Source: Zopfochytrium polystomum | Taxonomy: Eukaryota > Chytridiomycota > Chytridiomycetes > Chytridiales > Chytridiaceae | Assembly (NCBI GenBank): GCA_025765615.1 | Contig: JAIVFJ010000003.1 | Coordinates: 248,001-312,000, forward strand | Direction of reading: 5' to 3' | DNA: 64,000 nt | Shown here: piece after piece, positions 24,201 to 34,724 of the stretch | How the letters are laid out: every line of letters starts with the position of its first letter | How positions within the stretch are numbered: the stretch's first letter is position 1 | Notes under the pieces: model-generated | Seen by the model: only the letters and a program-made list of their open reading frames with translations | Database searches by the model: none | What the model was told of the DNA's origin: nothing | Position numbers and translations under genes: made by a program

Positions 24201-25127
24201 CAGCCCCACTCCAATACGCCTTGCGGCGATTGTGCAGTGTTGTTGCGAAGACGTGGACGTCCCGTCAAAGTTGAGGTGCGTCGCTTTTTCTTTGAATGCT
24301 GTGTGACGAGTCATTTCCCTTCCGGCACCTTTATAACACTCGCTACCCTTCCCCCCACATAGCCAGCGTGTCTTGACCGACTTGCTCGCGGACAACGACT
24401 GGGAGGTCCAAGTCCGCGCGGTGCGCCTGCTAGGTGGCCTCATGCGGGTCGGCGGCTCCAGTGGTTGTTCCTTCGCCGAGGCAGAGCCCAGCGAGACTGC
24501 AGCCGATCCCGATGCGACAGCAGCAGTGTCAGGCGACCAATGCGCAAAGTGCGGACGCTCGCTTCGCAATTGTTTTGCCGACATGGGCGGCGAGTCGATG
24601 CTTCTGACTGCGGTAGGGCCATGCAATTTCTCCGTTCTTTCGCCCTTGCAGGAAAAAGTGCTGACCTACACCCCTCCCGGTGTACGCCTCGCGTCGCATT
24701 TGCCCAACAGCTATCGGACGTCAGCCGCGTCGTCCGGCGCGAAGCCTTCCTCCTGCTCTCCGCTGCCCGCGACGCCGCGGCCATCACCGCCCCCGCTTAC
24801 CCCCCGTATCCGCAGGCGGGGGTGGCACATTCCGCGCCAAGCAGCGCAAAACGAAAGCACCCGAGCAGCGCCGGAGTCGATGGCGACGACGTCGATGGGG
24901 TGCTGTCGGCGCGTCTTCTGGGCGTGGATCTTTCGGCTGCGGACCGGAGCTCGCGGCCGGAGCGGCTGTACGAGGAGGCGCTGGACGTCGACAAGGCGTT
25001 GATTCAGGGCAGCGGCAGCGGCGGGCCCATCGGCGAGCTTGTTCCTGGGAGGTCGGTGCTGGACGAGGAGCGTGAGGAGGACGAGGAGGACGAGGCGGAG
25101 CCTCACATGGATTGCTATGACTGCTGA
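21285..25127 (+). CDS. BRAT1: BRAT1-like HEAT-repeat protein (Integrator INTS11 partner)
   Basis: Thirteen exons: 21285-21380, 21464-21583, 21698-21975, 22030-22093, 22142-22423, 22474-22926, 23002-23112, 23222-23362, 23456-23578, 23643-23921, 24025-24275, 24363-24612 and 24711-25127, about 954 residues. HEAT-type helices run throughout. The block SPRWDIREGTVQLISDLF followed by LLLKRFQDSEPAVRAAAL, then LLADNDWEVQVRAVRLLGG and VVRREAFLLL, has the order seen in animal BRAT1. Next come LLGVDLSAADRSS and an acidic tail ending MDCYDC. BRAT1 chaperones the Integrator endonuclease INTS11 in the cytoplasm, and its C-terminal Cys-Tyr tail is reported to enter the INTS11 active site (from memory). The least certain part is exon 7, where frame choice is ambiguous. 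Exon 10 contains a possible 51-nt in-frame intron. Confidence 0.72.
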
Positions 25128-25314
25128 GGTTGGTGTGAAGAGGGAAGTGCGGCTGTCGGGAAACATCTGGAGATCGCCGCAAACGTTGTTGGCGTCGACA
25201 GTTTGCTCTATCGATATTCTATAATACAAGACGGCAAACGGGACAACAACAACATGAATGCAGCACTTGCACGTTGAATGTTATATGCTAATCATAGTCG
25301 CCACGTTAGGCATT

Positions 25315-25352
25315 GCAGTTGGTGTTGTCCCTGAGTCAGGGACACCAACTGC
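25315..25352. repeat. near-perfect inverted repeat (hairpin)
   Basis: The arms GCAGTTGGTG + TCCCTGA and TCAGGGA + CACCAACTGC pair over 17 bp, with a 3-nt bulge (25325-25327) in the left arm and essentially no spacer at the centre. It lies about 190 bp after the BRAT1 stop. Confidence 0.85.
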
Positions 25353-26209
25353 ACGTTTTGTCATCGGCATGTGGGCTAGCATACAAAACCTCACTTGCTA
25401 TGTATAGAATTTAAGCAAGATACAAATAAAAACACGCACGTCCCCACATTCCCGACCTTCTTCCCTTCGATTCACCAGCACATATCGCCAAAAGCAGTCA
25501 TCGTCGTCGCAGGTTTCGGTCCCGGCATCAGAAGGGGCGTCCGCCATCCACTTTACCCAAAAACGAGAGGCCTTGACCGTCGCACTCTGGGCACGGACAG
25601 TGTCGAAGCTGCTCGAGGCTGACAAGGGTTACGATCTTTCGCTTTTCCTTCCAGCTCCCCACGGGGAGCGATAAGGAAAGTCCGCTTTTTTGGTCCGGCC
25701 AGCTGAAGAATGAACTGACGCAACGCTGTTGGTAACGGCAGCTACGATAACGTCACAAAATCTGTGCGGAATGCGCTTCCACGACTTGTTGTGGGATGCA
25801 CGAACATTTGAAATACGTACTCCAGAGTTGAACATGAATACCAAGAGTTCGGAATGCAAGTGCTTTGTTTTTTTTTTGGCCAGGGGTTGAACCCCGCTGG
25901 CAAGAGAGTGCAAATGTCGAGACATTTAAAAAACGCAGAAGAGTCCAATATGAACTACGAGACCAGATGACAACAAGAACAAGGAAAGAGAAGCGAAAAC
26001 AAAAAACTAAACTGGTTGAGAGAATCGATAGTGAGAGTCGATGGTAAGAAAATATTGTTTGAATAAGGGGCCAACAAAATCGAAGGGAGCAAGTATGGGG
26101 GAGGAGAGGAGCAGAGGAAGAGAGAGGGAGCAGGAAAAACTTACGGCTTGCAGAAACTGACCAGGCCCCGCGAAAAATAGTCTAGGGCGAGCCGACGAAG
26201 GAAGGTAAT
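25353..26209. other. spacer between BRAT1 and the poly-Q gene
   Basis: Mostly non-coding. On the minus strand, 25528-25740 encodes a short open stretch with HCPCPECDGQG, reminiscent of a small zinc-binding tail, but no start or upstream exon could be fixed, so no gene is called. Confidence 0.4.
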
Positions 26210-28306
26210 TCAAGCAGAAGTCTCAAACGTAAAGAGGCGCAACCCCTTCTTCTCCGTCCTCCCACGGCTCCCCTCGCCCGACTGCCTCGGCACCTCCTGC
26301 TGCCCCATCGCCCCCGCCGCCTCCCTCTCCGGCCCCACGTGCCGCCACGCATCCGCCGCGGGGGGCGGGTCAGCCGCCGCCGCGCCGTAAAACACCACAA
26401 CGCCCCCCGGGTCCGCCGACCGCGACCGCCGCGTCGCCCGCCCGCTGATGCCCCCGACTTTACCACCCACACCACCGGTCTTGACGAGCCCCGCGGCCCA
26501 CCGCTTCACCCCGCCGCCGCCGCCGTTGCCGCCGTCCTCCGCCGCCGGGGCGGCCCCGGCGGCGGCCGGGATCACCTCGGCGATCACCTGCGGCGTGTAC
26601 CGGTGCCGGGCTGGCCCGCGCGGGGCGGCGGCGGCGGTCGTCGGGGTCGGGGTCGGTGTAGGCGGCGGCGGCAGCGGTCGCCACATGGCGTCGTCGGAGC
26701 GGCGGCGGCCGGCGGACCCGTCGGAGGAGGAGGAGGCCGACGACCACGTGGACGGGGTTGGGGTGTGCGGGGTCGTGGGCGTGGCGAGTTGCGGGTAGAG
26801 GCCGCTGCCGCTGCCGCTGCCGGTGAGGTGGGGCGGGAAGAGCTGCGAGGGGACGAGGGCCGGGGACTGGTGCGGCGAGTGTGCGGCGGCGGCGGCGGGG
26901 GCGGGTTGCGGGGCCGGGGACGGCGCCATTTGCAACGACTGCTGCAGCGGCGACGGCGGTGTTTGCGGCGGCGTCGCGTGTTTGATGTTGTGGTGGCGGT
27001 ACTGGAGGGCGGGGTGGAGTAGGTGGTGATGCTGCTGCTGCTGCTGCTGCTGCTGGAGGTAGGAGGACTGCGTCTCCGGGAACGACGACGATTTTTGCAG
27101 CGGCGAGGGCGACGGGTGCCGTTGCGGCGGGTTTTCGGGGAGCGGCTTTTGCGTGTTTGGGCGCGGGTGGTAGGGGCTTGGGCTATGGGTGGTGGTCAGG
27201 CCCGCTGTGCGGTACTGCAGGGGGTTGAGGGGAGACTCGGGGGTGAGCGTGGAGGTGTTTGACGTCGGGCGTTGCGTCTCGCTCGTTGGGGACCCGCCGG
27301 GCGAGGGTCTAGGCGTTGGAAAGAGGGACGGCGCCGATTGGTAGAGGGAGGAGGACGGGGAGGGGCTCGGCTGCTGCAGGAGCTGCTGCTGCAGGAGCTG
27401 TTGCTGCGAGTCGATTCTGCGCGGCGCGACGAGTCCCGCGGGCTTCGAAGCAGGGACGTGGTGAACCGACCCAGTGTCGTTGGTGACTGTGTTGTTGGTG
27501 TTGGCGGCCAGAACGGCAGCGTGGGGCGGCTGCTGCTGTTGCTGCTGGTGCTGGAGCAGGTACTGCTGCTGCTGCTGCTGGTGGTGATGGTGGTAGTGGT
27601 TGCCACCCAGGGTCGCAGCGGTGCTGTGGCTCTCGATAATGGGCTGAGTCGACAAGCCGGCTTCGGCGGAGCGACTCCGAGTCAGCAGACGCGGAAGCGC
27701 TTGCGCACCCGCCGCATTGGCTTGCACGGGCACCGCTAGACCGCCAGGGTCGCCGCCACTGCCGCTTCCACTAGGCGTCGCCGCCCTCGCGACAGCCGCT
27801 GCAGCCGCCGCCGAGGGATCCTCGCTGGGGGTCGTCGAGCGCGAGCGGGACCTCGACCTCGAGGCCGCTCCGCGGCGGGAGCGACGGCTGGCTGCAGCGC
27901 CCGGTTCGCCGGTGGCTGACTTTGCAGCGATCGAGTGCACGCTGCGGGCGATGGCTGATGTTTCTTGGGTGCGCTGGAGCACCGAGGCCTGGTCCTCCAG
28001 CTGGTGAAGGTACTGGGCCAGCTCGGTGTGGGCGGACATTGCCTTGACGGCGGCCGCACCGCGAAGGGCTGCGAGGGACGGTACGGCCGCTTCGCCGTGC
28101 GCTTGCAGTTGATGCTGCTGCTGCTGCTGCTGCTGCTGCTGTCGATGTTGTTGATGTTGTTGTGGCTCGAGTGCGAACGGGTGATGCCCAGGCGACGTGG
28201 AGGACGTCGAGAGCGGGAACGGGGCCGACGACATGGTGCCAGGGTGGCCTTCAACAGGGAAGCGGTAATTGATTGCCGCAAAATTCCCGAGCGCGGCGGC
28301 AGCCAT
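26210..28306 (-). CDS. low-complexity Q/H/P/A-rich protein, tandem paralogue 1
   Basis: One open exon of about 700 residues from the ATG at 28306 (MAAAALG); an ATG at 28234 is also possible. The same frame runs further upstream but reads like translated UTR (poly-Arg, poly-Cys). Near the N-terminus, after a poly-Gln run, lies a short helical motif ELAQYLHQLEDQASVLQ that recurs in the neighbouring paralogue. The centre is Gln, His, Pro and Ser tracts. The C-terminal 120 residues are conserved with the paralogue: KRWAAGLV, then RRSRSADPGGVVVFYG and DAWRHVG. Basic RSRSA sites suggest kinase or 14-3-3 regulation. No known domain recognised; such proteins are often regulators or condensate-forming scaffolds, but that is inference only. 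Confidence 0.6.
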   Translation of the reverse strand: MAAAALGNFAAINYRFPVEGHPGTMSSAPFPLSTSSTSPGHHPFALEPQQHQQHRQQQQQQQQQHQLQAHGEAAVPSLAALRGAAAVKAMSAHTELAQYLHQLEDQASVLQRTQETSAIARSVHSIAAKSATGEPGAAASRRSRRGAASRSRSRSRSTTPSEDPSAAAAAAVARAATPSGSGSGGDPGGLAVPVQANAAGAQALPRLLTRSRSAEAGLSTQPIIESHSTAATLGGNHYHHHHQQQQQQYLLQHQQQQQQPPHAAVLAANTNNTVTNDTGSVHHVPASKPAGLVAPRRIDSQQQLLQQQLLQQPSPSPSSSLYQSAPSLFPTPRPSPGGSPTSETQRPTSNTSTLTPESPLNPLQYRTAGLTTTHSPSPYHPRPNTQKPLPENPPQRHPSPSPLQKSSSFPETQSSYLQQQQQQQQHHHLLHPALQYRHHNIKHATPPQTPPSPLQQSLQMAPSPAPQPAPAAAAAHSPHQSPALVPSQLFPPHLTGSGSGSGLYPQLATPTTPHTPTPSTWSSASSSSDGSAGRRRSDDAMWRPLPPPPTPTPTPTTAAAAPRGPARHRYTPQVIAEVIPAAAGAAPAAEDGGNGGGGGVKRWAAGLVKTGGVGGKVGGISGRATRRSRSADPGGVVVFYGAAAADPPPAADAWRHVGPEREAAGAMGQQEVPRQSGEGSRGRTEKKGLRLFTFETSA

Positions 28307-29123
28307 GTGGGTTGGATGGGACGATGTGTGGTGGGAATCAAGCCTGTTCCGCAGGGCAGGAGGTTTTCGGCAGAAGAATGGCTGAGTCGGGTTGCTCTCA
28401 ACAAATGCGAGTAAGTCGAGGTGGTGAAGTGGAGGAAGTCCGGGTTGAGGGGGGGCTGCGCGTGGAAGGGAGTGGACGCAACGACAACAACAACAACAAA
28501 AGCAAGCAGGGAGAATGCGCCGGCGCGCGCCGCAGGTTTGAGCTGTGGATTGATAAGAGAAACGGCGACGGCGACGGCGACGGCTGCTGCGGCGGCTACG
28601 AAGCGGAGGACGAAGAGGACGAGGTCGAAGATAAAGCAGAGGGAGGAGGTAGAAGGAGAAGAGGATGCGAGCCGGATCGGGCGAGGATGAATGAATGAAG
28701 GAATGATTGCTTCTGATCAATTAATTAAATATTTGGATATGAATATCGTTATTGGATTGGGTGGCGGCGCGGGCCGCGATCGCATTGATTTATTTTATTA
28801 GCAATTTCGTAAAGAACAGCAACAACAAAAAAAAACTCACGAGGAAAATTTTTTGTCTTCCTCCAATTAAACGTTTCCGTTGGGCGGAGCCGCGGAAACG
28901 GGAAACTACCGTCTGTCTGTTTGTCTGTCGCCCATTCATCCCCTGTTTGGATAAATTTTTTTTTGTTGTGCGGCTACCATGCAATTGAAAAACTTGAATT
29001 CCGTCGTTTTGGTTTTGGGCGTTTGTGTGTGCGTGTGTGTTTCTTGTTTTTTTCCTTGTTTGTGCTTCTTTTTCCGGACCGAACAACAAACAACAACAAA
29101 GCCCGGTGTTTGGGGGCTGCACA

Positions 29124-29124
29124 C

Positions 29125-29171
<47 letters not shown>

Positions 29172-29173
29172 GG
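29124..29173. repeat. (CAGA)n tetranucleotide microsatellite
   Basis: About 50 bp, twelve CAGA units, in the spacer between the two poly-Q paralogues. Confidence 0.9.
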
Positions 29174-29474
29174 CAGAACGCAAGTTTCGTCGATGGTGCA
29201 TGGCTCGATTGAACCAAGCGGGGGAGAGGGTTTTGGGTTTGGGTGGGCGCCAGCGGTCCGAACCAACCCAAGTTATTATTGTATGGGTGCAGCTTTACTT
29301 AAACACAGCAATAATTTCAACCGTTTTGATGATGAGTTCTTCATATTGTTTGCTATGTATGCAGATGCCGATTGCTTGCCCGATGCACGATGTGGTGGGG
29401 ATTGCTAGAAACAAACTGAATGAGAGCGACGAACGAACGAATGATTGCAATGCGGAAAAGGAAAGAGTCGGGGA

Positions 29475-29507
<33 letters not shown>

Positions 29508-29641
29508 GAGTCGGGGGAAGAAAGTATATGAGAGAAGGAAAACAGAGAAACAAGAGGCTCCACGACATAGGAGAGACCTCACTCTCATGCAAAACACAAC
29601 CAATGAATGAAGAATGATGATGATACGCCCCAGGTCGATAA

Positions 29642-29642
<1 letters not shown>

Positions 29643-29674
<32 letters not shown>
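29643..29674. repeat. poly(A) tract
   Basis: Thirty-two consecutive A, ending 6 nt from the stop codon of paralogue 2. On the gene's strand it is a T tract just after the stop. Confidence 0.9.
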
Positions 29675-29675
<1 letters not shown>

Positions 29676-29679
29676 ACAT

Positions 29680-31783
29680 CTACCACCACCCGTCCGCGCT
29701 CCGTCGCCCCGCCGGCACCTCCCCGTAACCGCGGACAGCCGGCTGCACCGGCGGCTGCAAGGCTGGCCACGCTCGCATAGTGCCCAGACTCTCGTCCAGA
29801 AGCACCCTCACGCCTTCCTCCGACCGCGACCGCGGAACGCTGCCGGTGCCTCCGCCTCCACCTCCACCGCTGCCGCCGCAAAACACGCCCCGCGCCACGC
29901 CCGCCGCCCACCGCCCTCCCCGCCCGCCGCCGCCGACCCCGCGCTCCGACGGAAACACCCCGGCGCCGACCAGCGTCGCGTGGTGGCCCTCGCCGTTCTG
30001 GTGGTGCTGCTGCTGCGTCGGCAGCCGCTCCTCGTGCAGGTGTTTCTGGTTCTGGTTCTGCTGCTGCTGGGTCTGCCGCTGCGTCGTTTCCTTTCGCGCC
30101 GCCGTCGCGCCGGCCTTGTCGCCGCCGCCGCCGCCACCGTCCTTTGCAAACAGCCACCACGGCGGCGCCGCGGCGGCCATCGCCGTGCGCTTCGACGACA
30201 GCGACCGGGACGGGGGAACCAGTGGACGCGTCACGTTCAGATCCTCGGACCGCCGCGTGGGCGGCGGCGGCGGCGGGGCCGAGGTCGCCTGGTAGTGCGC
30301 GTAGTATACGGGCTGATGGAGCGGCTGCTGCGGCGGCGCCGCGGGCGCCATCATGGACGACGCCACCATCGCGGGCGACGCCGTCAAGGGCGTGTACCGC
30401 TGCTGGTGCTGCTGCTGGTAGTGCAACTGGCCGGCGCTGCCGCCGTTTTGGAGGTGCTGGAGCGGGTGCTGGTGCTGGTGATGATGCAGCGTGGCATTCG
30501 TATTGCCATTTTGGAGGTGGTGGTTCTGGTGGTGGTGGTTGGGTTGGTGGTAGAGCATGTGGTGGTTGCCCGCCCCTGCCGCGCTGCCGCCCGACATGGT
30601 CGACAGGGTCGACAGCGCGGGTGACGCTCCGCCGACGGCGGTGCTCCCGCCGCTGCTGGAGCTTCCGGCCGTCGAGCCGCGCAGCGACGGCACCGGCAGC
30701 AGCAGCGACTGCTGCGACGACGTCCGCGAGAGTGCTTGCGACCCGTGTGCGGGCGGGACCGCCATGAACTGCGACGCTTGCGACGGCGACCGCGGCGGCT
30801 GGTGCACCCCGGCAGCCACCGCCGCTGAGGTGGTCGTGCCCGCAGGGCTGCCGCGGTGTGGCCGCGTCGCGGTCCCTGTCGTCGCCGCCGGCAGAGGTGG
30901 AGGCGCCAGGGTGTGGGTGCTGGTGGTGGTGGTGGTGCCCTTGCGTCGATGCGCTTGACCGCGCGAGGTACGCGCCGAGGTCCGGCGCAGAGTGGTACGC
31001 GGCGGAGCCGTTCTGCGGTGGCTGGCTCTTGATGTTGTTGTTGTTGTTGTTGTTGTGCGGTTGCTGGTGGCTGTGGTTCAAGAGGTGGTACGGCGGCGGC
31101 GGCGGCAGCAGCTCGACCGCCGGGCCATAGCGGTCCAACTCGGCGCTCTTTCGGGGGTTACGGGCAGAGTCGGCGGAGGGTGTGCGCGCGGTGGCGGCGG
31201 TGGCCGACGGCAGGGACGACCCGCGCGGGGCGATGACGATGCCGTCGTCGTCGCCGTCGCTGCTGCTTGTGCTTTTTTTCGAGGTAGGTCGGCGCGCCTG
31301 GCGGGTCAGGTGGCGGAGCATCTCCTTGCTCGCCTTTGCGGTTTCGGGCGGGACCGCCGCGGTCGAGGCGGCCTCGTCGCTGCTCTTTTGGGTTCGGTGG
31401 CGGCCGCGGTGGTGCGGCGGGTCGCTCTGCTCGCTGTCGGTGCTGAGCTGATGCAAGTGATGAGGTTCCTCGGTCATGATGAGGTGGCCGGCGGGTGGCG
31501 TGAGGAGGTGGGCGGCGTGAAAAGGTGGTGAGGCGGCTGCGACGATGGTGGCAGAAGAGGCCGTGGATGAGGCCGAGACGGGGGGATTAGGTTGTTGGGT
31601 ACAACCGGCCCCGGTTGTTGTTGCAGCGTTGAGGAGAGCCAGGGACCTGACGCTGCGCACCGTCTCGCGGGACTTTGCGAGGGCGGCCGTCTCCGTGTCC
31701 AGCTGGATCAGGTAGTCTGCGAGCTCGGCGGCGGTGCGCGAGCGGGCCTTTGCGTCGGCGGCGGCGGCGTCGAGTGTGTGCAT
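29680..31783 (-). CDS. low-complexity Q/H/G-rich protein, tandem paralogue 2 (frame break or intron)
   Basis: Start ATG at 31783 (MHTLDAAAA). Soon after comes ELADYLIQLDTETAALAKS, matching the helical motif of the downstream paralogue. The frame then passes SAAYHSAPDLGAYLA (compare LYQSAPSLF in paralogue 1). The C-terminal half, from about 30847 to the stop at 29680, is in another frame and contains RWAAGVARGVF, PRSRSEEGVRVLLDE and MRAWPAL, again matching paralogue 1. The two halves can be joined by a GT-AG intron 30959-30848 in correct phase, or by one extra nucleotide near 30,900. Function unknown; the conserved ends with variable poly-Q centres suggest the ends carry the activity. Confidence 0.55.
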
Positions 31784-32023
31784 AATGGATGGACGGACGG
31801 ATTGATGGGTTGGTGGATATAGGTGGGTGGGTGAGCGGCAGCAGTGAGTTGTTGGAGAGTGTTGTGTGTGTGAAGGGAGAGAGAGAGAGTGCGTGCGCGT
31901 GAGTGCGAGTGCGAATGTGTGTGCGGCAACGGGCACTACTATTTATTATTTATTTACCGCAAGCGGGCGCTCGCCTGTCTGTCGGTCTGCGCAAGTCTCT
32001 CTCGCTCTCTCTCTTTTCGGTCG

Positions 32024-32052
32024 CATGTTCTCTCTCTCTCACTCTCACTCTC

Positions 32053-32108
<56 letters not shown>

Positions 32109-32115
32109 TCTCTCT
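32024..32115. repeat. (CT)n microsatellite
   Basis: About 90 bp of CT dinucleotides with occasional CA, 240 bp upstream of paralogue 2's start codon. On the gene's strand it is GA-rich, as in many long 5' regions. Confidence 0.9.
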
Positions 32116-32564
32116 CCCTCCTCCAAGGCAAGACAGAAAGAAAGAAAGAAAGAAGAAAGATGGAAGGAGCTCAACAGCGAGCAGCGTTGCGTGTTTCCGC
32201 CCCGGAATTTACAAAAATTCCGCTCGTTTTGCTGTGCTTCCCTTTTTTTTTCTTTTAAATGTTTTTTTTGCTTGTTTGTTTTGTGTTGGCACATGTGGTG
32301 GGTGGTGGGTGGTGGGTGGTGGGTGTTGGTGGTGTGTGGCTGTGGAAGAAAGACAAAATTAGCAACCCCAAACAAGGCAAATTTCTCAAACGGGATTTCT
32401 TTTTTTGTCTCTGCCGCGCATGACAAAGAACATGAAGAACAATCAATCAACCGCCAATCGTCCGTCCATTGGTAAAATGTGCATACTGAATGTAAATACC
32501 GCAGAATTTTTTTTCATGTCATTGAATCATGGCAAGTGCCGCATGTGTGCGAGTGTGTGTGTGT

Positions 32565-32601
32565 GTTAGCATGTGAGTGTGTGTGTGTGTGTGTGTGTGT
32601 G
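32565..32601. repeat. (GT)n microsatellite
   Basis: A GT run of about 35 bp with one GAGT interruption. Confidence 0.85.
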
Positions 32602-32856
32602 CTCCAATGGCAGTGAGAGTGGTGGAACGTCATGCCGTCTCCCCCACGCCCGCCTCCCATCGGCCCGCCGGCCATTGGATCGATCGGCGGCGGAGGAGGC
32701 GGCGGGCTTCGCAGTCCGTCGTCGTCGTCGCTGATCAGTTGAGTCCGTCACTCGCGCTCTCTCGGTCGCTCTCTCGGTCGCTCTCTCTCTGTCTCTCTGT
32801 CTGCGGCTCTTTCTCGTGGCATTGCCGCCGGCCTCGGCAGAGCGCAAAACGAAGCT

Positions 32857-32952
32857 GGTGTCCGTTTGTCTCTCTCTCTCTCCTTTCTCTCTCTTTCACT
32901 CTCTCTCTCTCTCTCTCTCTCCCTCTCTCGCTCTCACTCTCACTCTCTCTCC
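32857..32952. repeat. (CT)n-rich tract
   Basis: About 95 bp of CT-rich repeats with interruptions; similar shorter CT and GT tracts continue at 33390-33500. Confidence 0.8.
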
Positions 32953-34724
32953 ACGCAGCCGACCACGCAATTGACCGCCCAAGCACATAAATAAAATAAC
33001 AATATATTGTTGAGGGCGCATTATGCACGGCCTTCCTTCGGACCCCCGCAGTCACACTCCACGCTAGCCTCAAACGCAACAATCGGGTCCGCCGTCCGCG
33101 TCCCGCGCCTGCGCGGCCCCTTCTCGCCGCGGCTTCGCGGGTTTTACCCTTCCTTGTCTGCACCGGGGCCGGCCAGCCACATTGAAAAAAGAAACAACTC
33201 GTTGAGGAAACGATCGCACAAGGTTGAAAAACCAGTGCACAGACAATCAAATGCGTTTCACTCTCCCCCTCGATCCCAAACGGTGAAGTTGCATAAGCAA
33301 GAAAGGATGGACTTCATCTCTCGCGGCGCACAAAGGCAGGGCTTTGTACCGCTTATATTCTTCCGCACAACAGCCTGACCCCCAAAAATCTCTTTCTCAC
33401 TGTTTCTCTCTCTTTCTCCCTTCCTCTCTCCCTTTCTTTATTTCTCTCTCTCTCTCTCGTTCTCCCTCTCTCGCTCGATCTGTGTGTGTGTGTGTGTATA
33501 ATTATAAGGCGTGATTCGAAGGGCTGTAGCTTATCGTGAAGTCATTTATCCTATATATTTTTTCTTCCTTGCAACGCGGCCAATGGATCGATCAATGCGT
33601 CCAATTCCAGGAGCTGTTCAATTCCGTCTCTGTCTCTCTCACTGCACGTGTCGCTGTCTCTGTCTCACTCTCTCTCTCTGCACGATGTTGACCAAGCGAA
33701 TTCGCACCGCGTGAATACCGGCTCCAAACAAAGCGAGAAATAAACAAACCTTAATCGGGCTTGGGCTTGTCAGTTCGGGGGGTCCCGGCTCAGCCCTCTG
33801 TTCGGCATTGGATTCGAGGGATTTTTACATTATTGCCAAATCGCGAGGCGAACAGCGGGGCGCAGCAGAACAAACAAGAAAACAAAACTGGACAAATGTT
33901 GTGGTTTGTTTTGTTTTTCAAATCCCGCACTCACGCGATTCAAATCGATATACTGTGCTGAGAGAGGGGCCGCCGCTCTTTCGGAATGAGACCGTCGACT
34001 GGGCCACACACAGCTCTGGCTTTCAACGTTCCTGAGTGACTAACTGAATAAGGGACTGACGATGCGCTTTGGCCCCGCCAGGCCGCGACCAAGGGGAATA
34101 CAGGAATCGGAGTTCTGTGTTTTTTTTTTTTTTTTTTTTTTTTGGAGGGGGAGCTAGAGGAAGAAGGCGGTTACTTTCTTTGGGCTGTCCGTTCCCTTTT
34201 GTACCGGTGGTGGAAAGCTAGCTGCTCTTCTGTCGTCAGCGGCGGTTGGAATACGTTCAAACTCCCGCTTCGGGAAAGCGAGAGGAAGGCGAGCGGCGTG
34301 TCGGTATCGGGCAAATTGCGAGAAATCAAGTTTGCGTGGTGTTTACTGTGGGTCTTTCTTGAGTCTTTGCGCACCAGGTGCGAGGTGGTGAGCGTTGAAC
34401 TTGCGATGATGCGACACTTGAAGGTGGCCAAAGTTCAAATGGGTTTAGTAACTGGTGATCTGCAAAAAAAAGTCGGGTTGCGGGGCAAGCTTCCAGAAAT
34501 AACTTTGAACGGCGCGTCCGTTTTCAGAAACGGGACGTTTTCGAATCACCTGCAGTGGGCTGGTAGTTCGGGGTCTTCTCTCGATGCATTGAGCCGAGTT
34601 TTGACTTGTGATGCTTGACTTCAAATTTCACCGGCGGAAGAACACTATTACATTATACTGTTTTATTTTCCTTTCGGGTCCTCTATTTGGCGCGGAAAAC
34701 ACTTGGAAAAAAAAAAAAAAAAAA

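Larger units (their letters stand above)
28307..29679. other. spacer between the poly-Q paralogues, repeat-rich
   Basis: No supported gene. It contains the 5' flank of paralogue 1, CT/GT stretches, a (CAGA)n array, GA repeats near 29475-29510 and a long A tract that abuts the 3' end of paralogue 2. Confidence 0.5.
31784..34724. other. three-kilobase repeat-rich spacer
   Basis: It is dominated by CT/GT microsatellites up to 33.5 kb, then unique AT-richer DNA with a 23-nt T tract near 34121-34143. Open stretches within it show no protein-like conservation or domains. It probably holds the long upstream region of paralogue 2. Confidence 0.5.

Noticed and set aside
24652..24710. A 39-nt intron in BRAT1 ending at 24651
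   Set aside because: It keeps a frame that lacks any BRAT1 similarity; the 98-nt intron 24613-24710 with a CTGAC branch leads to the correct frame.
25528..25950. Minus-strand open stretch with HCPCPECDGQG
   Set aside because: No start codon or convincing upstream exon; a cysteine-rich tail alone is not enough to call a gene.
28790..29610. Open frames of Cys-Leu-Ser-Val or Asp-Arg-Gln-Thr repeats
   Set aside because: Direct translations of the CAGA/GTCT array in several frames.
34142..34618. Plus-strand 158-residue open frame
   Set aside because: No domain, no similarity to any neighbour, starts in a T tract and reads as chance.
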